Source: Botrimarina mediterranea
GTDB taxonomy: Bacteria > Planctomycetota > Planctomycetia > Pirellulales > Lacipirellulaceae
Length of the DNA: 64,000 nucleotides
Assembly (NCBI RefSeq): GCF_007753265.1
Contig: NZ_CP036349.1
Span: forward strand, 2,513,363-2,577,362
Direction of reading: 5' to 3'
Made by a program: the position numbers and the translations under genes. The notes below the pieces were generated by a model that made no database searches, was not told the DNA's origin, and worked only from the letters and a program-made list of their open reading frames with translations. Positions 36,947-45,349 of this stretch are shown here, in pieces. The stretch's first letter is position 1. Every line of letters begins with the position of its first letter.

Positions 36947-39337
36947 CTACTCGGTCGGCTTCTTGATCAGCCGCACCTCGAAGATGCCCCCGGCCATCGA
37001 GCCCGGCTTCGCCTCGAACCGGACAGTGAGCGCGTCTCCCTCGATGGCGTCGAGCCGGTCCGCCGGGATCGGGTAGTCGCGCTGGAGGAAGCGATCGGGC
37101 TCGGGGGCCTCGAGCCGCACCTCTTCGAGCAACTCGCCGCCGGCGAGGATGTCGAAGTGTCGGCGGTCCGACCCAAAGTAGGTCAAGCGGAGGGCGATGT
37201 CGCGCTCGCCCCGAGTGTCGAGCGTGTAGCTGAACCAGCCGTCCGCATGGCGGTACCGGCGGTCGCGCCAGATGCCGGTCGAGGTGTTCTCGCCCCGATA
37301 GCCGTGCTCGACCTCGGACTGCTGCTCGCCCGGCGCGACGCGGTCGATCGTGATCCGGTCGAGCGCCATCCTCTGGGCCTCGGCGGCGCGGTTCTCGGCC
37401 AGCACTCTCTCGTACTCGGCGGGCGTCGCCGTGCGCCAGTAGAGCATGTAGCGGGCGTCGTGGACGCGATAGAAAGGGACCAGCCGCAGGTCGGTAAACT
37501 TGTCGGGACGGACGGCGCCGGCGATCGTGAACTCGAGATCCGGGGCCTCAGTGCGGGCAATCCGGTCCGACAACTCGTCACGTTCGCCAATAAGCATCGG
37601 CGCCTCGTCGAGGGGACGCAGCGCGCCGCTGGCGACGTGGTCCATGCGGCCTTCGCCCGCGACGACGCCGTCGAGGTCCTCTCGTCCGGTCACCGCGGCC
37701 AGGACGATCGGGCCGTAGAGGACGGCCGCGTACTCCTCGCGGTTCATCAATGGCTCGAGAGTGATCGCCATCGGCAGACGCACTTCGACCTCGTCGCCGT
37801 GGCGCCACTCGCGCTCGATCGTTGCATAAGAAGTCGGCTCTGCCGCGACGTCGTGCGCTGCGCCGTTGACCAAGATTTGAAACGCCTCACCCCGGGCCCA
37901 CCACGGTCGGCGGACGCGGAGAGCGAAGCGCGTCGGCGTATCGACGGCAATCTTCAGTGTCGAGACGCCGCCGTCGGGGAAAGTGGTTTGTTGTGTCAGG
38001 CGGACGCCCTTCGCTTCCCACTCGACGGACGACGGCGCGAACAGATTGACGTACAGGCCGTCGTCGTCGTGCGCATAGAGGAACGCGCCGTAACGGCCGT
38101 GGCTCTCCATGCCCGTCCCGACGCAGCACCAGAACGATTCTTCGGGGCGTGAGTAAACGCGGTAGTGACGCGGGCGCGCGGGCGTGAAGTAGACGTACCC
38201 ACCGTGCCGTGGGTGCCGGGCGGAGAGGATGTGGTTGTAGACGGCGCGCTCGTAGAAGTCGGCGTATTCCGCCCGGGGGTTTGCCTTGAAGAGCTCCTCC
38301 GACAGGCGGAGCATATTGTAGGTGTTGCAGGTCTCCGGCCCCTCGCGGCTGGTGATGTAATCGAGCGATCGGCTGCTTGAAGGGAAGTGCTCGCTGACGC
38401 TGTTGCCACCGAAGGCGATCGAACGGCGGTGCGCAACCGTCCGCCAGAAGAAGTCGGCGGCGTCGTGCATCCGCGCCGGCCCATCGAGGCCGGCGATCCG
38501 CTCGAACCCGATGACCTTGGGGACTTGGGTGTTGGCGTGCATCCCGTCGAGCTGGTCGACGCCGGAGGCGAGGGGGTCGAGCAGCGTGCGGTGCGAGAAC
38601 CGCTCGGCCAGCTTCAGATAACGCGCCTCGCCGGTGATCTCGGCGACGTCGGCGAACACCTCATTGACGCCGCCGTGCTCCGTGACGAGGACCTGCTGGA
38701 CCTGCTCGTCGGACAAGTCGCTGACAAGGGCCTCGCACCAATCGACGAGGTCGATCAGCACCTGCTTGGCCTGCCCGTTGCCGGCGATGACGTAGGCGTC
38801 GCGAAGGCCGGCGAGCGTCTTGTGCAAGTTGTAGAGCGGCACCCAGCGGCCGTTGAGTGAGAAGGGCTGGGCGTTGATGTCGCCGCGCCGGACTTGTTCC
38901 CACATCCGGCGGCCGTCGGGGACGCCGCCGACATAGCCGTCGCCGCTGGCCGCTTGGCAGCGGGCCAGTTCGCTGACCATATAATCGACCCGCCGCAGGC
39001 ACTCCTGGTCGTCGAGCGATTTGCCGGTGCACGCCAGCGCGCTGAGGTAATGGCCGGCCGTGTGCCCGCCGAGCCCGGTGCTCTCCCAGTTGGGGTAACG
39101 CGGCGCCTTCGGCTCGAGCCCCGCCTCCTCGAGGTAGGGCGCGAGCATCCGGTCGGCGTCGTGCAGCAGGAGGTGGTCACGATTCCCTTTGGCCGCGTCG
39201 AGCAAGGGCCCTTGCATAAGCGCGACTTGATCCAGGGCGAACAGCTTCACCGGACCCGCGGCAAGCGAAGGCGCCGCAACCGCCAGGAGCAGCAAGACCG
39301 ACGAGACCCCATGGAGTCGATCGATAAGACGAAGCAT
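36947..39337 (-). CDS. GH127 beta-L-arabinofuranosidase, secreted
   Basis: The protein has 796 residues with a signal peptide (about 10-27, GVSSVLLLLAVAAPSLAAG). The catalytic (alpha/alpha)6 barrel carries the zinc and nucleophile set of the family: E335 and C337 in REGPETCNTYNMLRLSE, and C404/C405 in ESFWCCVGTGMESHG, where the second cysteine corresponds to the nucleophile of HypBA1. GGHTAGHYLSALA near 90-102 is also diagnostic. Two C-terminal beta domains follow. GH127 removes beta-L-arabinofuranose, found on extensin-type glycoproteins and some pectic or arabinogalactan chains. Start ATG 39337 lies 37 bases after the gene ending at 39375, so the two are probably co-transcribed. Confidence 0.92.
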   Translation of the reverse strand: MLRLIDRLHGVSSVLLLLAVAAPSLAAGPVKLFALDQVALMQGPLLDAAKGNRDHLLLHDADRMLAPYLEEAGLEPKAPRYPNWESTGLGGHTAGHYLSALACTGKSLDDQECLRRVDYMVSELARCQAASGDGYVGGVPDGRRMWEQVRRGDINAQPFSLNGRWVPLYNLHKTLAGLRDAYVIAGNGQAKQVLIDLVDWCEALVSDLSDEQVQQVLVTEHGGVNEVFADVAEITGEARYLKLAERFSHRTLLDPLASGVDQLDGMHANTQVPKVIGFERIAGLDGPARMHDAADFFWRTVAHRRSIAFGGNSVSEHFPSSSRSLDYITSREGPETCNTYNMLRLSEELFKANPRAEYADFYERAVYNHILSARHPRHGGYVYFTPARPRHYRVYSRPEESFWCCVGTGMESHGRYGAFLYAHDDDGLYVNLFAPSSVEWEAKGVRLTQQTTFPDGGVSTLKIAVDTPTRFALRVRRPWWARGEAFQILVNGAAHDVAAEPTSYATIEREWRHGDEVEVRLPMAITLEPLMNREEYAAVLYGPIVLAAVTGREDLDGVVAGEGRMDHVASGALRPLDEAPMLIGERDELSDRIARTEAPDLEFTIAGAVRPDKFTDLRLVPFYRVHDARYMLYWRTATPAEYERVLAENRAAEAQRMALDRITIDRVAPGEQQSEVEHGYRGENTSTGIWRDRRYRHADGWFSYTLDTRGERDIALRLTYFGSDRRHFDILAGGELLEEVRLEAPEPDRFLQRDYPIPADRLDAIEGDALTVRFEAKPGSMAGGIFEVRLIKKPTE

Positions 39338-39374
39338 GGTCCTTGCAAGTCAGAAGGTGTCGGGCAGGGCGCCA

Positions 39375-41939
39375 CTAGCGATCGGCGTTGCTCCGCCGAC
39401 CGAGCGTGCTCAGAGCGAGGACAAGCGAAGCAAGGGCGAAAGCCGACGCTTCAGGCGCCGGGGTTGCTCCGTCCATCGACGCCGCAGCGGCGATCGCGCC
39501 GTAATTGGCGTTCCAGGCGTCGTACTGCAAAGAGCCAACGACGCCATCGAGCGTCGCATTGAAGAGCCGGTGTGTCGGGGCGCCGAGGTTGTCTCGCCAG
39601 ACCGTGTAGTCGGCGGCGTCGACGACGCCGTTGTTGTCGAAGTCGCCGGAAAGGCCAGTGAGGGAAGTCAGGATCAGCTCGCTGTCGGTGCTACGGGCGA
39701 CGCCAAACAAGGCGCCATCCGGCCCACCGAGTAAGATGTTGCTTTCGATGCTGGCGGCGGTGAGGACGGTGAAATCTTCGTTCGGAGTCAGTGGGGAGTC
39801 CGGCGCCAGGGTGACCGCGATCGTCCCGTCGAGAACGGCGTTGCCGACGACCTCGATGCGATCGCTTGCCGAGGCCGCGAGGTCGATCTCGATCGTGGCG
39901 CCCGAAGACAGCGTCAAGTCTCCGCCGACCGCCAGCGTCTCGCCCGTATACGACGGCGTCTGCGTCAGCGGATTGGAGAGGTTTACCCCGTCGACAAAGT
40001 ACAGGTCGTCGAGCTCGGCTCGCGCGCTCAGTGCTTCGTGGATGCCGAAAGTCGTGAGCGAGCTGGCGCCAACTGTTGCTCCGGTGCGGCGGCCGAAGAG
40101 AAAATTCTGCCCGGAATCGACGCCATCGTCCTCGCCGCTCGAAGTGGCGACACGGAAAGTCTTGGCGTCGTTATCGACGACCAGCCATACATTCAGCCAT
40201 TGGGCGTTCGAGACGGGCGTCACCACAACATCACCCGCGCCGTCGCTGTAGGCCCTCAGGGTTGACGTGCTTTGCCCGCCAGCGATCGACAGTTGAACGG
40301 CGTACTCGTCCCAAGGGGAGGCGACATCGTTGCCGGGCGCTGTCGTGGTTGCCGCCGATTGATCGCTCAAACCGAAGATGGCGTCGATCGTGCTGCGGGT
40401 CGTCCGTTTAACGCGGAAGAAATAGGTGCCGGTGGCGCCGTTCTCCAGGCTGGCATCGCCCGCTCGGCCCGAGCTGAGGTCCGACACAGCGCCTCGCCAA
40501 GTGTCGGAAGCGGCGTTGAGCCCCCGCACGCTCAGCGCCTGATTGCCGGCTTCGGCGACGATCTCGGCGTTGGCGGTCCCGTTGGAGACGCCGAGCCATG
40601 CGTCGCCCGTTGAATTGGGCGTCGCCCCGATGCCGCCGACGGGGTACGTCTCGAAGTCGTCCACCAGCACGCGCCCACCGGGCAAGACTTGCGACAGGCC
40701 CGCGCGTCCGACCCGGACTGTGGATGTCGGCTGCACGTCGAGTGCTCCGCGGACCGCTCCCATGGCCAACAGTCTAGCGCCGCTGCTGAGCGTGGTCGTC
40801 CCGTAGCCCGTGGCGCCCTGGAGATCGAGAGTGGCGCCGATGACATTCGTCGCGCCGGCGTACGTGTTGTTCGAGCTGGCGAACGTTACCGTACGGCCAG
40901 GCGAAGTCACGTTGAGTCCGCCGGCGCCGCCGATCGGCGCTCGGACAACGATGTCGCCCTGAGCCGCGTCGATGGTTGATGTGCCGGACAGCGTGATGGC
41001 GCCATCGAGGCGGAAGAGGTCGGTCGAGCCGCTGCCGTGACGGACATAGCCATCACTGAGTTGCAGGTTGGGGATCGTCACCACGCCGCTGGTTCCCTTG
41101 CCGTTGTACACAAGACCACCAGCGGCGCCGTTGGTGTTGTTGATCGTGAGCACGTCGCCCGCGAAGGTGAAGCTCGGCGTCGGCGCCCCCGGGTTGTAGG
41201 TGTCGAGGGGCGTCCGTATCAGGTAGTCGCCCGTCGAGTACGAGCCGCCGGCGTGGGCGAAGTGCAGGTCGCTCCAACCGGGGTAGCTGCCGCTGTACCC
41301 GCCACCGAACCAGTTGAATGCCGAGGTCCCCACTGGATCAGAGCCCGTCAGCGTGATGCGCCGGCCCGACCAAGGGTCCGCCGGATTGCCATTGCCCATG
41401 TCCTGGCGCATCGCGTACGTCAGCGCGACGTTCCGCATATAGATGCTGTCGTTGGGCACCTCGCTGTCGAAGTTCAGCCCGTACGGGTAGAAGTGGACGC
41501 CCGATTGCCGCAACGCCGCGCCCTCTCCGTCGAACTGCTGCATCAGCGCGGAGACCTTCGGCCCGGTCCACGCGCCGCCACTGAACTGATTGTACCAACC
41601 GCCGAAGGTGCCGGTCCCCAGCCAGTGGTTCAATTCGTGTTGCGTAACGCGTTCGTTCGGCCACGTGCCGCCGAAGTCGATGCTGCCGTAGTAGCTCGCC
41701 TGCGCCGTGGGGACGCCCGCGTTGTAATAGACATCAACGTACCCGTCGCTGCCCCAGTCGAAGTCGCCGTAGACGTTGAATCGATCGACGACCGCCTGCA
41801 TCGAAGCTTGAGCCGCGTCGCGCCGCGCTTGGCTGTCCCACGAGCCGAAGAGGCCGAAGCTCAGCGCTTGGCATTGAGTCGAACCACCAATCAAGGTGGC
41901 GAACGCGATCGACAGCAGTGCCGTACGGCTATTGGTCAT
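39375..41939 (-). CDS. PEP-CTERM protein with HEXXHXXG metallopeptidase-like domain and beta-helix region
   Basis: The protein has 854 residues with a signal peptide (about 7-25). The N-terminal domain (about 26-260) carries QHELNHWLGTG: H101, E102, H105 and G108 form HEXXHXXG, a zinc-peptidase signature, although no H or D stands at the third metzincin position (T111). I cannot assign a family; zinc peptidase, mucin-type peptidase or an inactive relative are all possible. Next come autotransporter-like beta strands (about 265-420), the module VDDFETYPVGGIGATPNSTG that is alike in the protein at 34202, a [12 protein letters not shown] repeat and a PEP-CTERM-like end beginning PEASAFALASLVLALSTLG, where the usual PEP is PEA. 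It lies directly upstream of GH127. Confidence 0.75.
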   Translation of the reverse strand: MTNSRTALLSIAFATLIGGSTQCQALSFGLFGSWDSQARRDAAQASMQAVVDRFNVYGDFDWGSDGYVDVYYNAGVPTAQASYYGSIDFGGTWPNERVTQHELNHWLGTGTFGGWYNQFSGGAWTGPKVSALMQQFDGEGAALRQSGVHFYPYGLNFDSEVPNDSIYMRNVALTYAMRQDMGNGNPADPWSGRRITLTGSDPVGTSAFNWFGGGYSGSYPGWSDLHFAHAGGSYSTGDYLIRTPLDTYNPGAPTPSFTFAGDVLTINNTNGAAGGLVYNGKGTSGVVTIPNLQLSDGYVRHGSGSTDLFRLDGAITLSGTSTIDAAQGDIVVRAPIGGAGGLNVTSPGRTVTFASSNNTYAGATNVIGATLDLQGATGYGTTTLSSGARLLAMGAVRGALDVQPTSTVRVGRAGLSQVLPGGRVLVDDFETYPVGGIGATPNSTGDAWLGVSNGTANAEIVAEAGNQALSVRGLNAASDTWRGAVSDLSSGRAGDASLENGATGTYFFRVKRTTRSTIDAIFGLSDQSAATTTAPGNDVASPWDEYAVQLSIAGGQSTSTLRAYSDGAGDVVVTPVSNAQWLNVWLVVDNDAKTFRVATSSGEDDGVDSGQNFLFGRRTGATVGASSLTTFGIHEALSARAELDDLYFVDGVNLSNPLTQTPSYTGETLAVGGDLTLSSGATIEIDLAASASDRIEVVGNAVLDGTIAVTLAPDSPLTPNEDFTVLTAASIESNILLGGPDGALFGVARSTDSELILTSLTGLSGDFDNNGVVDAADYTVWRDNLGAPTHRLFNATLDGVVGSLQYDAWNANYGAIAAAASMDGATPAPEASAFALASLVLALSTLGRRSNADR

Positions 41940-42474
41940 CGTTGTAGAGGGCGCGAGCGATAGGAGGGCGTGGGCTTAAGGCGTCGGTCAAGCTGGTTGG
42001 ACACAGCGGCGTCACTTCATTGCTGCGGCGCATCGAACCGAATCAATTGTCAGGCACCAAGGCCGTTGGTCTTGGCGCCGCGACTGAACACAGAAGTCCA
42101 GATTAGAGATTCGGCCTCAGCGACTCCTTCGGCGGTTGGACGCATCACCGGAGCTTGGGTCGAGCCCGCTGACAATTGTTCTCGAGAAGTGGTGGTGGAG
42201 ACGTTCGGAGAAGATGAAGGAAAACGCAAGTATTTTTATACTTCCATCAGTGTACGTAGCACGGCATCAGCAAGCAAGCGACTTTGTCTCACAAGGCCGA
42301 TGAAGCGAAGTTCCGCGGGGAGACCCGACGACAGCCCGCTCAAGCGACGGTGACGTTCCGCGTCGCATTCGGAAACGCCGTGGGCGCGGGGAGACACAAT
42401 CAACAGGGCGACTCCCTAGGGTTGGGGGCCTTGTCAGCAACGGCGCTTACCTCCTGGAGGCCCCGCCGTCGGTC
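41940..42474. other. 535-base intergenic region upstream of the metallopeptidase-like gene
   Basis: It separates GH3 from the pair at 39375 and 36947 and should hold that pair's promoter. Features seen: an inverted pair CAATTGTCAG (42044-42053) and CTGACAATTG (42169-42178), the palindrome ACAATTGT inside the second arm, and the A/T-rich AAGTAT-TTTT-ATACTT (42228-42243) about 290 bases before the start. No credible gene is present. Confidence 0.45.
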
Positions 42475-44766
42475 TTACTCCGAAACGGTAAGTCGCAGAC
42501 TCTGAGACGCCTGTGAGTCGAATCCCACCATCAGCTCAAACTCGCCGGGCTCGACGACGAACAACTTGTCGATGTTCCAGAAGGCAAGGCTGTCGGGAGT
42601 GATCGGCAAAACCACCTCGCGCGACTCCCCAGAGGCAAGGTCCACCCGGGCGAATCCCTTGAGCTCGCGAACGGGTCGCGTGACGGTGCTGACCATGTCA
42701 CGGATGTAGAGTTGCACTACTTGCGCGCCGGCGTACGGGCCGGTGTTGGTGACGGTGACACGCAACTGCGTCGATTCCCCGACGGCGATACATGCCGAAT
42801 CGAGCCTCGGATCACTTAGCTCGAAGTCCGTGTAGCTCAGCCCGTAACCGAAGGGGAACAGCGGCGTCGTGTCGTCGAAGAGATAGCCACGTCGGGCGGA
42901 GGGGCGGTGGTTGTAGAAGGCGGGCAAGTGGCCGACCGAGCGAGGAATCGTGATCGGCAATTTGCCGCAGGGATTTTGCTTGCCGGTCAAGACATCGGCC
43001 ACAGCCGTCCCCGACGCCTGCCCCAGGTACCAACACTCCAGCAGCGCAGCGGACTTCTCCGCAAGGTTCGCGACGGCGAGCGGGCGACCGTTAAACAGCA
43101 GCGAGACGATCGGCTTGCCCGTCGCGTGGAGGGCGTCGACCAGTTCGTTTTGCCGGCCCACCATGTCGAGGTCGGTACGGTCGCCGAGGTGATTCGACAT
43201 CCACGCCTCGCGCGAGGTCTGCTCGTTGCCGCCGACAGCCAGGATCACGATGTCCGCCCGCTTCGCTGCCTCGACCGCTTCGGCGATCAATCGGCGGTCG
43301 GTCTCGGGGTCGCTGGGGACGACCTCGTCCTCGAACCAACCGCCGCCGATGGTGATCTGGCAGCCCTCGGCGTACAGGACTTCGCAGTCGGCGCCAAACG
43401 CTTGGCGAACGCCATCGAGCACGGTGACGAACGACTTCGGCTTGCCGCTGTAGCCTCCGAGCATCGTGCGATGGGCGTTCGGACCGATGACGGCTACTGT
43501 TGGATGCTTGCCGGGTTGGAGTGGCAGTACGCCGTCGTTCTTGAGCAGTGTGATCGTTTGACGGGCCGCCTCCAGGGCGACGCCGGCGTGCTCTTCGCAA
43601 CCGACAAGCGACTCCGCCGCGGCGGGGTCGACGTAGGGGTCCTCGAACAGCCCGAGCTCAAACTTATGGGCGAGCAACTGGCCGACCAGTTCATCGATCG
43701 CGGCTTCGGCGATGACGCCGCGTCGGACAAAGTCGGCGAGGTCGGCGTAACAGTCGGGTTCCGGCAACTCGATGTTCACACCAGCGGTGACCGCTAACGC
43801 CGCCGCTTCGTCACGGTTGGCGGCGACGTGGTGGCCGTACAGATCGGGGCGGTTCCACAGCTCACGGATCGCGTAGTAATCTGAGACAACGGTGCCGTCG
43901 AAGGCCCATTCCTCACGGAGCACCCTGCGGAGCAGCCAAGTGTTGGCGTGTGACGGGACGCCGTCGATCTCGTTGTACGACGCCATCACGCTCATGGCGC
44001 CCCCTTCGCGTACGCAGCGTTCGAAGGGGTAGAGGAAGGTCTCTCGCAGGTGGCGTTCGGAGATGCTGACCGGCGCGCAGTTGTTGCCCGACTCGGGCTG
44101 CCCGTGGGCGGCGAAGTGCTTGAGCGTGCCGATCACTCGGTCGTGGGCGCCGACCTCCCGATCTCCCTGAAAGCCACGGACCGCCGCGACACCCAACTCG
44201 GCGACCAAGTACGGGTCTTCGCCAAAAGTCTCCTCGACGCGGCCCCAACGCGGGTCGCGCGCCACGTCGACGACCGGCGCTAGCGCCTGGTGCACGCCGC
44301 AAGCCCGCGCCTCTCTGGCCGTTACCTCGTAGACGCGACGGACCAGTTCGGGATGGAAGGACGACGCTAGGCCGATCGGCTGGGGAAAGCTGGTCGCATC
44401 CCGTGCGACGAGTCCATGGAGGCACTCGTCGTGAAACGCAACCGGAATCCCTAGGCGGCTATTCTCGATGAAGTACCGTTGTATCTCGTTGGTAAGCTCA
44501 GCGAACTCTGCCGGCGGCGCGCCCCCGTGGGCGTCACCCGGCCGGCCAACCTGTCCAAGCCCGTGCCCGTGCCCGAAGTGCTCACGCGCGCGGTCGGGGC
44601 AGAAGCGCCCGTCATCAGCGAGCAGTTTGGTGACTTTCTCATTCCAAACGCAGATCATCTGCGCCGCCTTCTCTTCGAGCGTCATCCGCCCCAGCAGGTC
44701 GGCGACACGTTGCGAGATCGGCAGCGTGGCGTTGAGATAACGCGGTTGGTCAACAGCAACGTGCAT
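42475..44766 (-). CDS. GH3 glycosidase (beta-xylosidase/beta-glucosidase-like), apparently cytoplasmic
   Basis: The protein has 763 residues. Family features in order: FHDECLHGLVA near 111-121, DVARDPRWGRVEETFGEDPYL at 167-187, GTLKHFAAHGQPESG at 213-227, and the nucleophile D296 in VVSDYYAI. The second alpha/beta domain has VAVIGPNA and LAVGGNEQ, and a fibronectin III-like domain lies at the C-terminus (LSYTDFELSDPRL...). The N-terminus, MHVAVDQPRYLNATLPISQRV, has no signal peptide. This differs from the other glycosidases here and suggests that it cleaves imported xylo- or gluco-oligosaccharides inside the cell. It lies 90 bases downstream of a lipoprotein gene and probably belongs to the LacI-headed run. 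Confidence 0.9.
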   Translation of the reverse strand: MHVAVDQPRYLNATLPISQRVADLLGRMTLEEKAAQMICVWNEKVTKLLADDGRFCPDRAREHFGHGHGLGQVGRPGDAHGGAPPAEFAELTNEIQRYFIENSRLGIPVAFHDECLHGLVARDATSFPQPIGLASSFHPELVRRVYEVTAREARACGVHQALAPVVDVARDPRWGRVEETFGEDPYLVAELGVAAVRGFQGDREVGAHDRVIGTLKHFAAHGQPESGNNCAPVSISERHLRETFLYPFERCVREGGAMSVMASYNEIDGVPSHANTWLLRRVLREEWAFDGTVVSDYYAIRELWNRPDLYGHHVAANRDEAAALAVTAGVNIELPEPDCYADLADFVRRGVIAEAAIDELVGQLLAHKFELGLFEDPYVDPAAAESLVGCEEHAGVALEAARQTITLLKNDGVLPLQPGKHPTVAVIGPNAHRTMLGGYSGKPKSFVTVLDGVRQAFGADCEVLYAEGCQITIGGGWFEDEVVPSDPETDRRLIAEAVEAAKRADIVILAVGGNEQTSREAWMSNHLGDRTDLDMVGRQNELVDALHATGKPIVSLLFNGRPLAVANLAEKSAALLECWYLGQASGTAVADVLTGKQNPCGKLPITIPRSVGHLPAFYNHRPSARRGYLFDDTTPLFPFGYGLSYTDFELSDPRLDSACIAVGESTQLRVTVTNTGPYAGAQVVQLYIRDMVSTVTRPVRELKGFARVDLASGESREVVLPITPDSLAFWNIDKLFVVEPGEFELMVGFDSQASQSLRLTVSE

Positions 44767-44856
44767 CAGGTCGCTATGGGGGCAGAGAATCGAGAGAACG
44801 GAGGTTCGGGTCGGGCAGGTGATGGGTGGCGCTGCAGAACCGAAGTTGAACGCCAG

Positions 44857-45285
44857 CTAGTTCCCGCCATCGGACGTCATCGCAATGTCGATGGTGTTCG
44901 AACCGGGTTCGACGGTGTACTCGAGGCCCGAAGTATCGACGCTCAGGTACTTCTCGGGAACAAGCGGCGGGAGGTTCGCGGGTGCGCGCTCGCCGGGGCC
45001 CGGGGGGTCGCCCTTCTCGTAGACCTGCACGGCGACGCGGTAATCGCCCGCGTCGATGCCGCGGTTGTGACGCGTCACGAGGAAGTACTTGCCATCCGAT
45101 TCGATCCGACCACGAGAAGAGTTGCGTCCGCCGCCTGCGGCGGAGAAGATGACGACTCCGGGGGGGACCGGCTTGCCGTCGAGGGTAACGGTCCCCTTCA
45201 CGTCGGCGTTAAAGGGGCCTTGGTTGCAGCCGGCGCCGACGCTCACCAAAAGCGCGCCGGCAGCGAGGGCGACTTTCTTCAACAT
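44857..45285 (-). CDS. Small lipoprotein, carboxypeptidase-regulatory-like fold
   Basis: I choose ATG 45285, which opens MLKKVALAAGALLVSVGAGC, a lipoprotein signal with the lipobox cysteine at residue 20; an upstream in-frame start at 45324 would add 13 charged residues. The protein has 142 residues. The mature part (VKGTVTLDGKPVPPGVVIFSA, then DAGDYRVAVQVYE) has the same small transthyretin-like pattern as the lipoprotein at 21825. It sits between a DUF1559 gene (64 bases upstream) and GH3 (90 bases downstream), on the same strand. Function unknown; a partner of the DUF1559 protein is suggested by recurrent linkage. Confidence 0.82.
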   Translation of the reverse strand: MLKKVALAAGALLVSVGAGCNQGPFNADVKGTVTLDGKPVPPGVVIFSAAGGGRNSSRGRIESDGKYFLVTRHNRGIDAGDYRVAVQVYEKGDPPGPGERAPANLPPLVPEKYLSVDTSGLEYTVEPGSNTIDIAMTSDGGN

Positions 45286-45349
45286 TTCTGGCTCTCGACT
45301 TCGTAACGGTTTCGACGGCGACATGGCGCCGCATCAGCTAAGCCAACGG

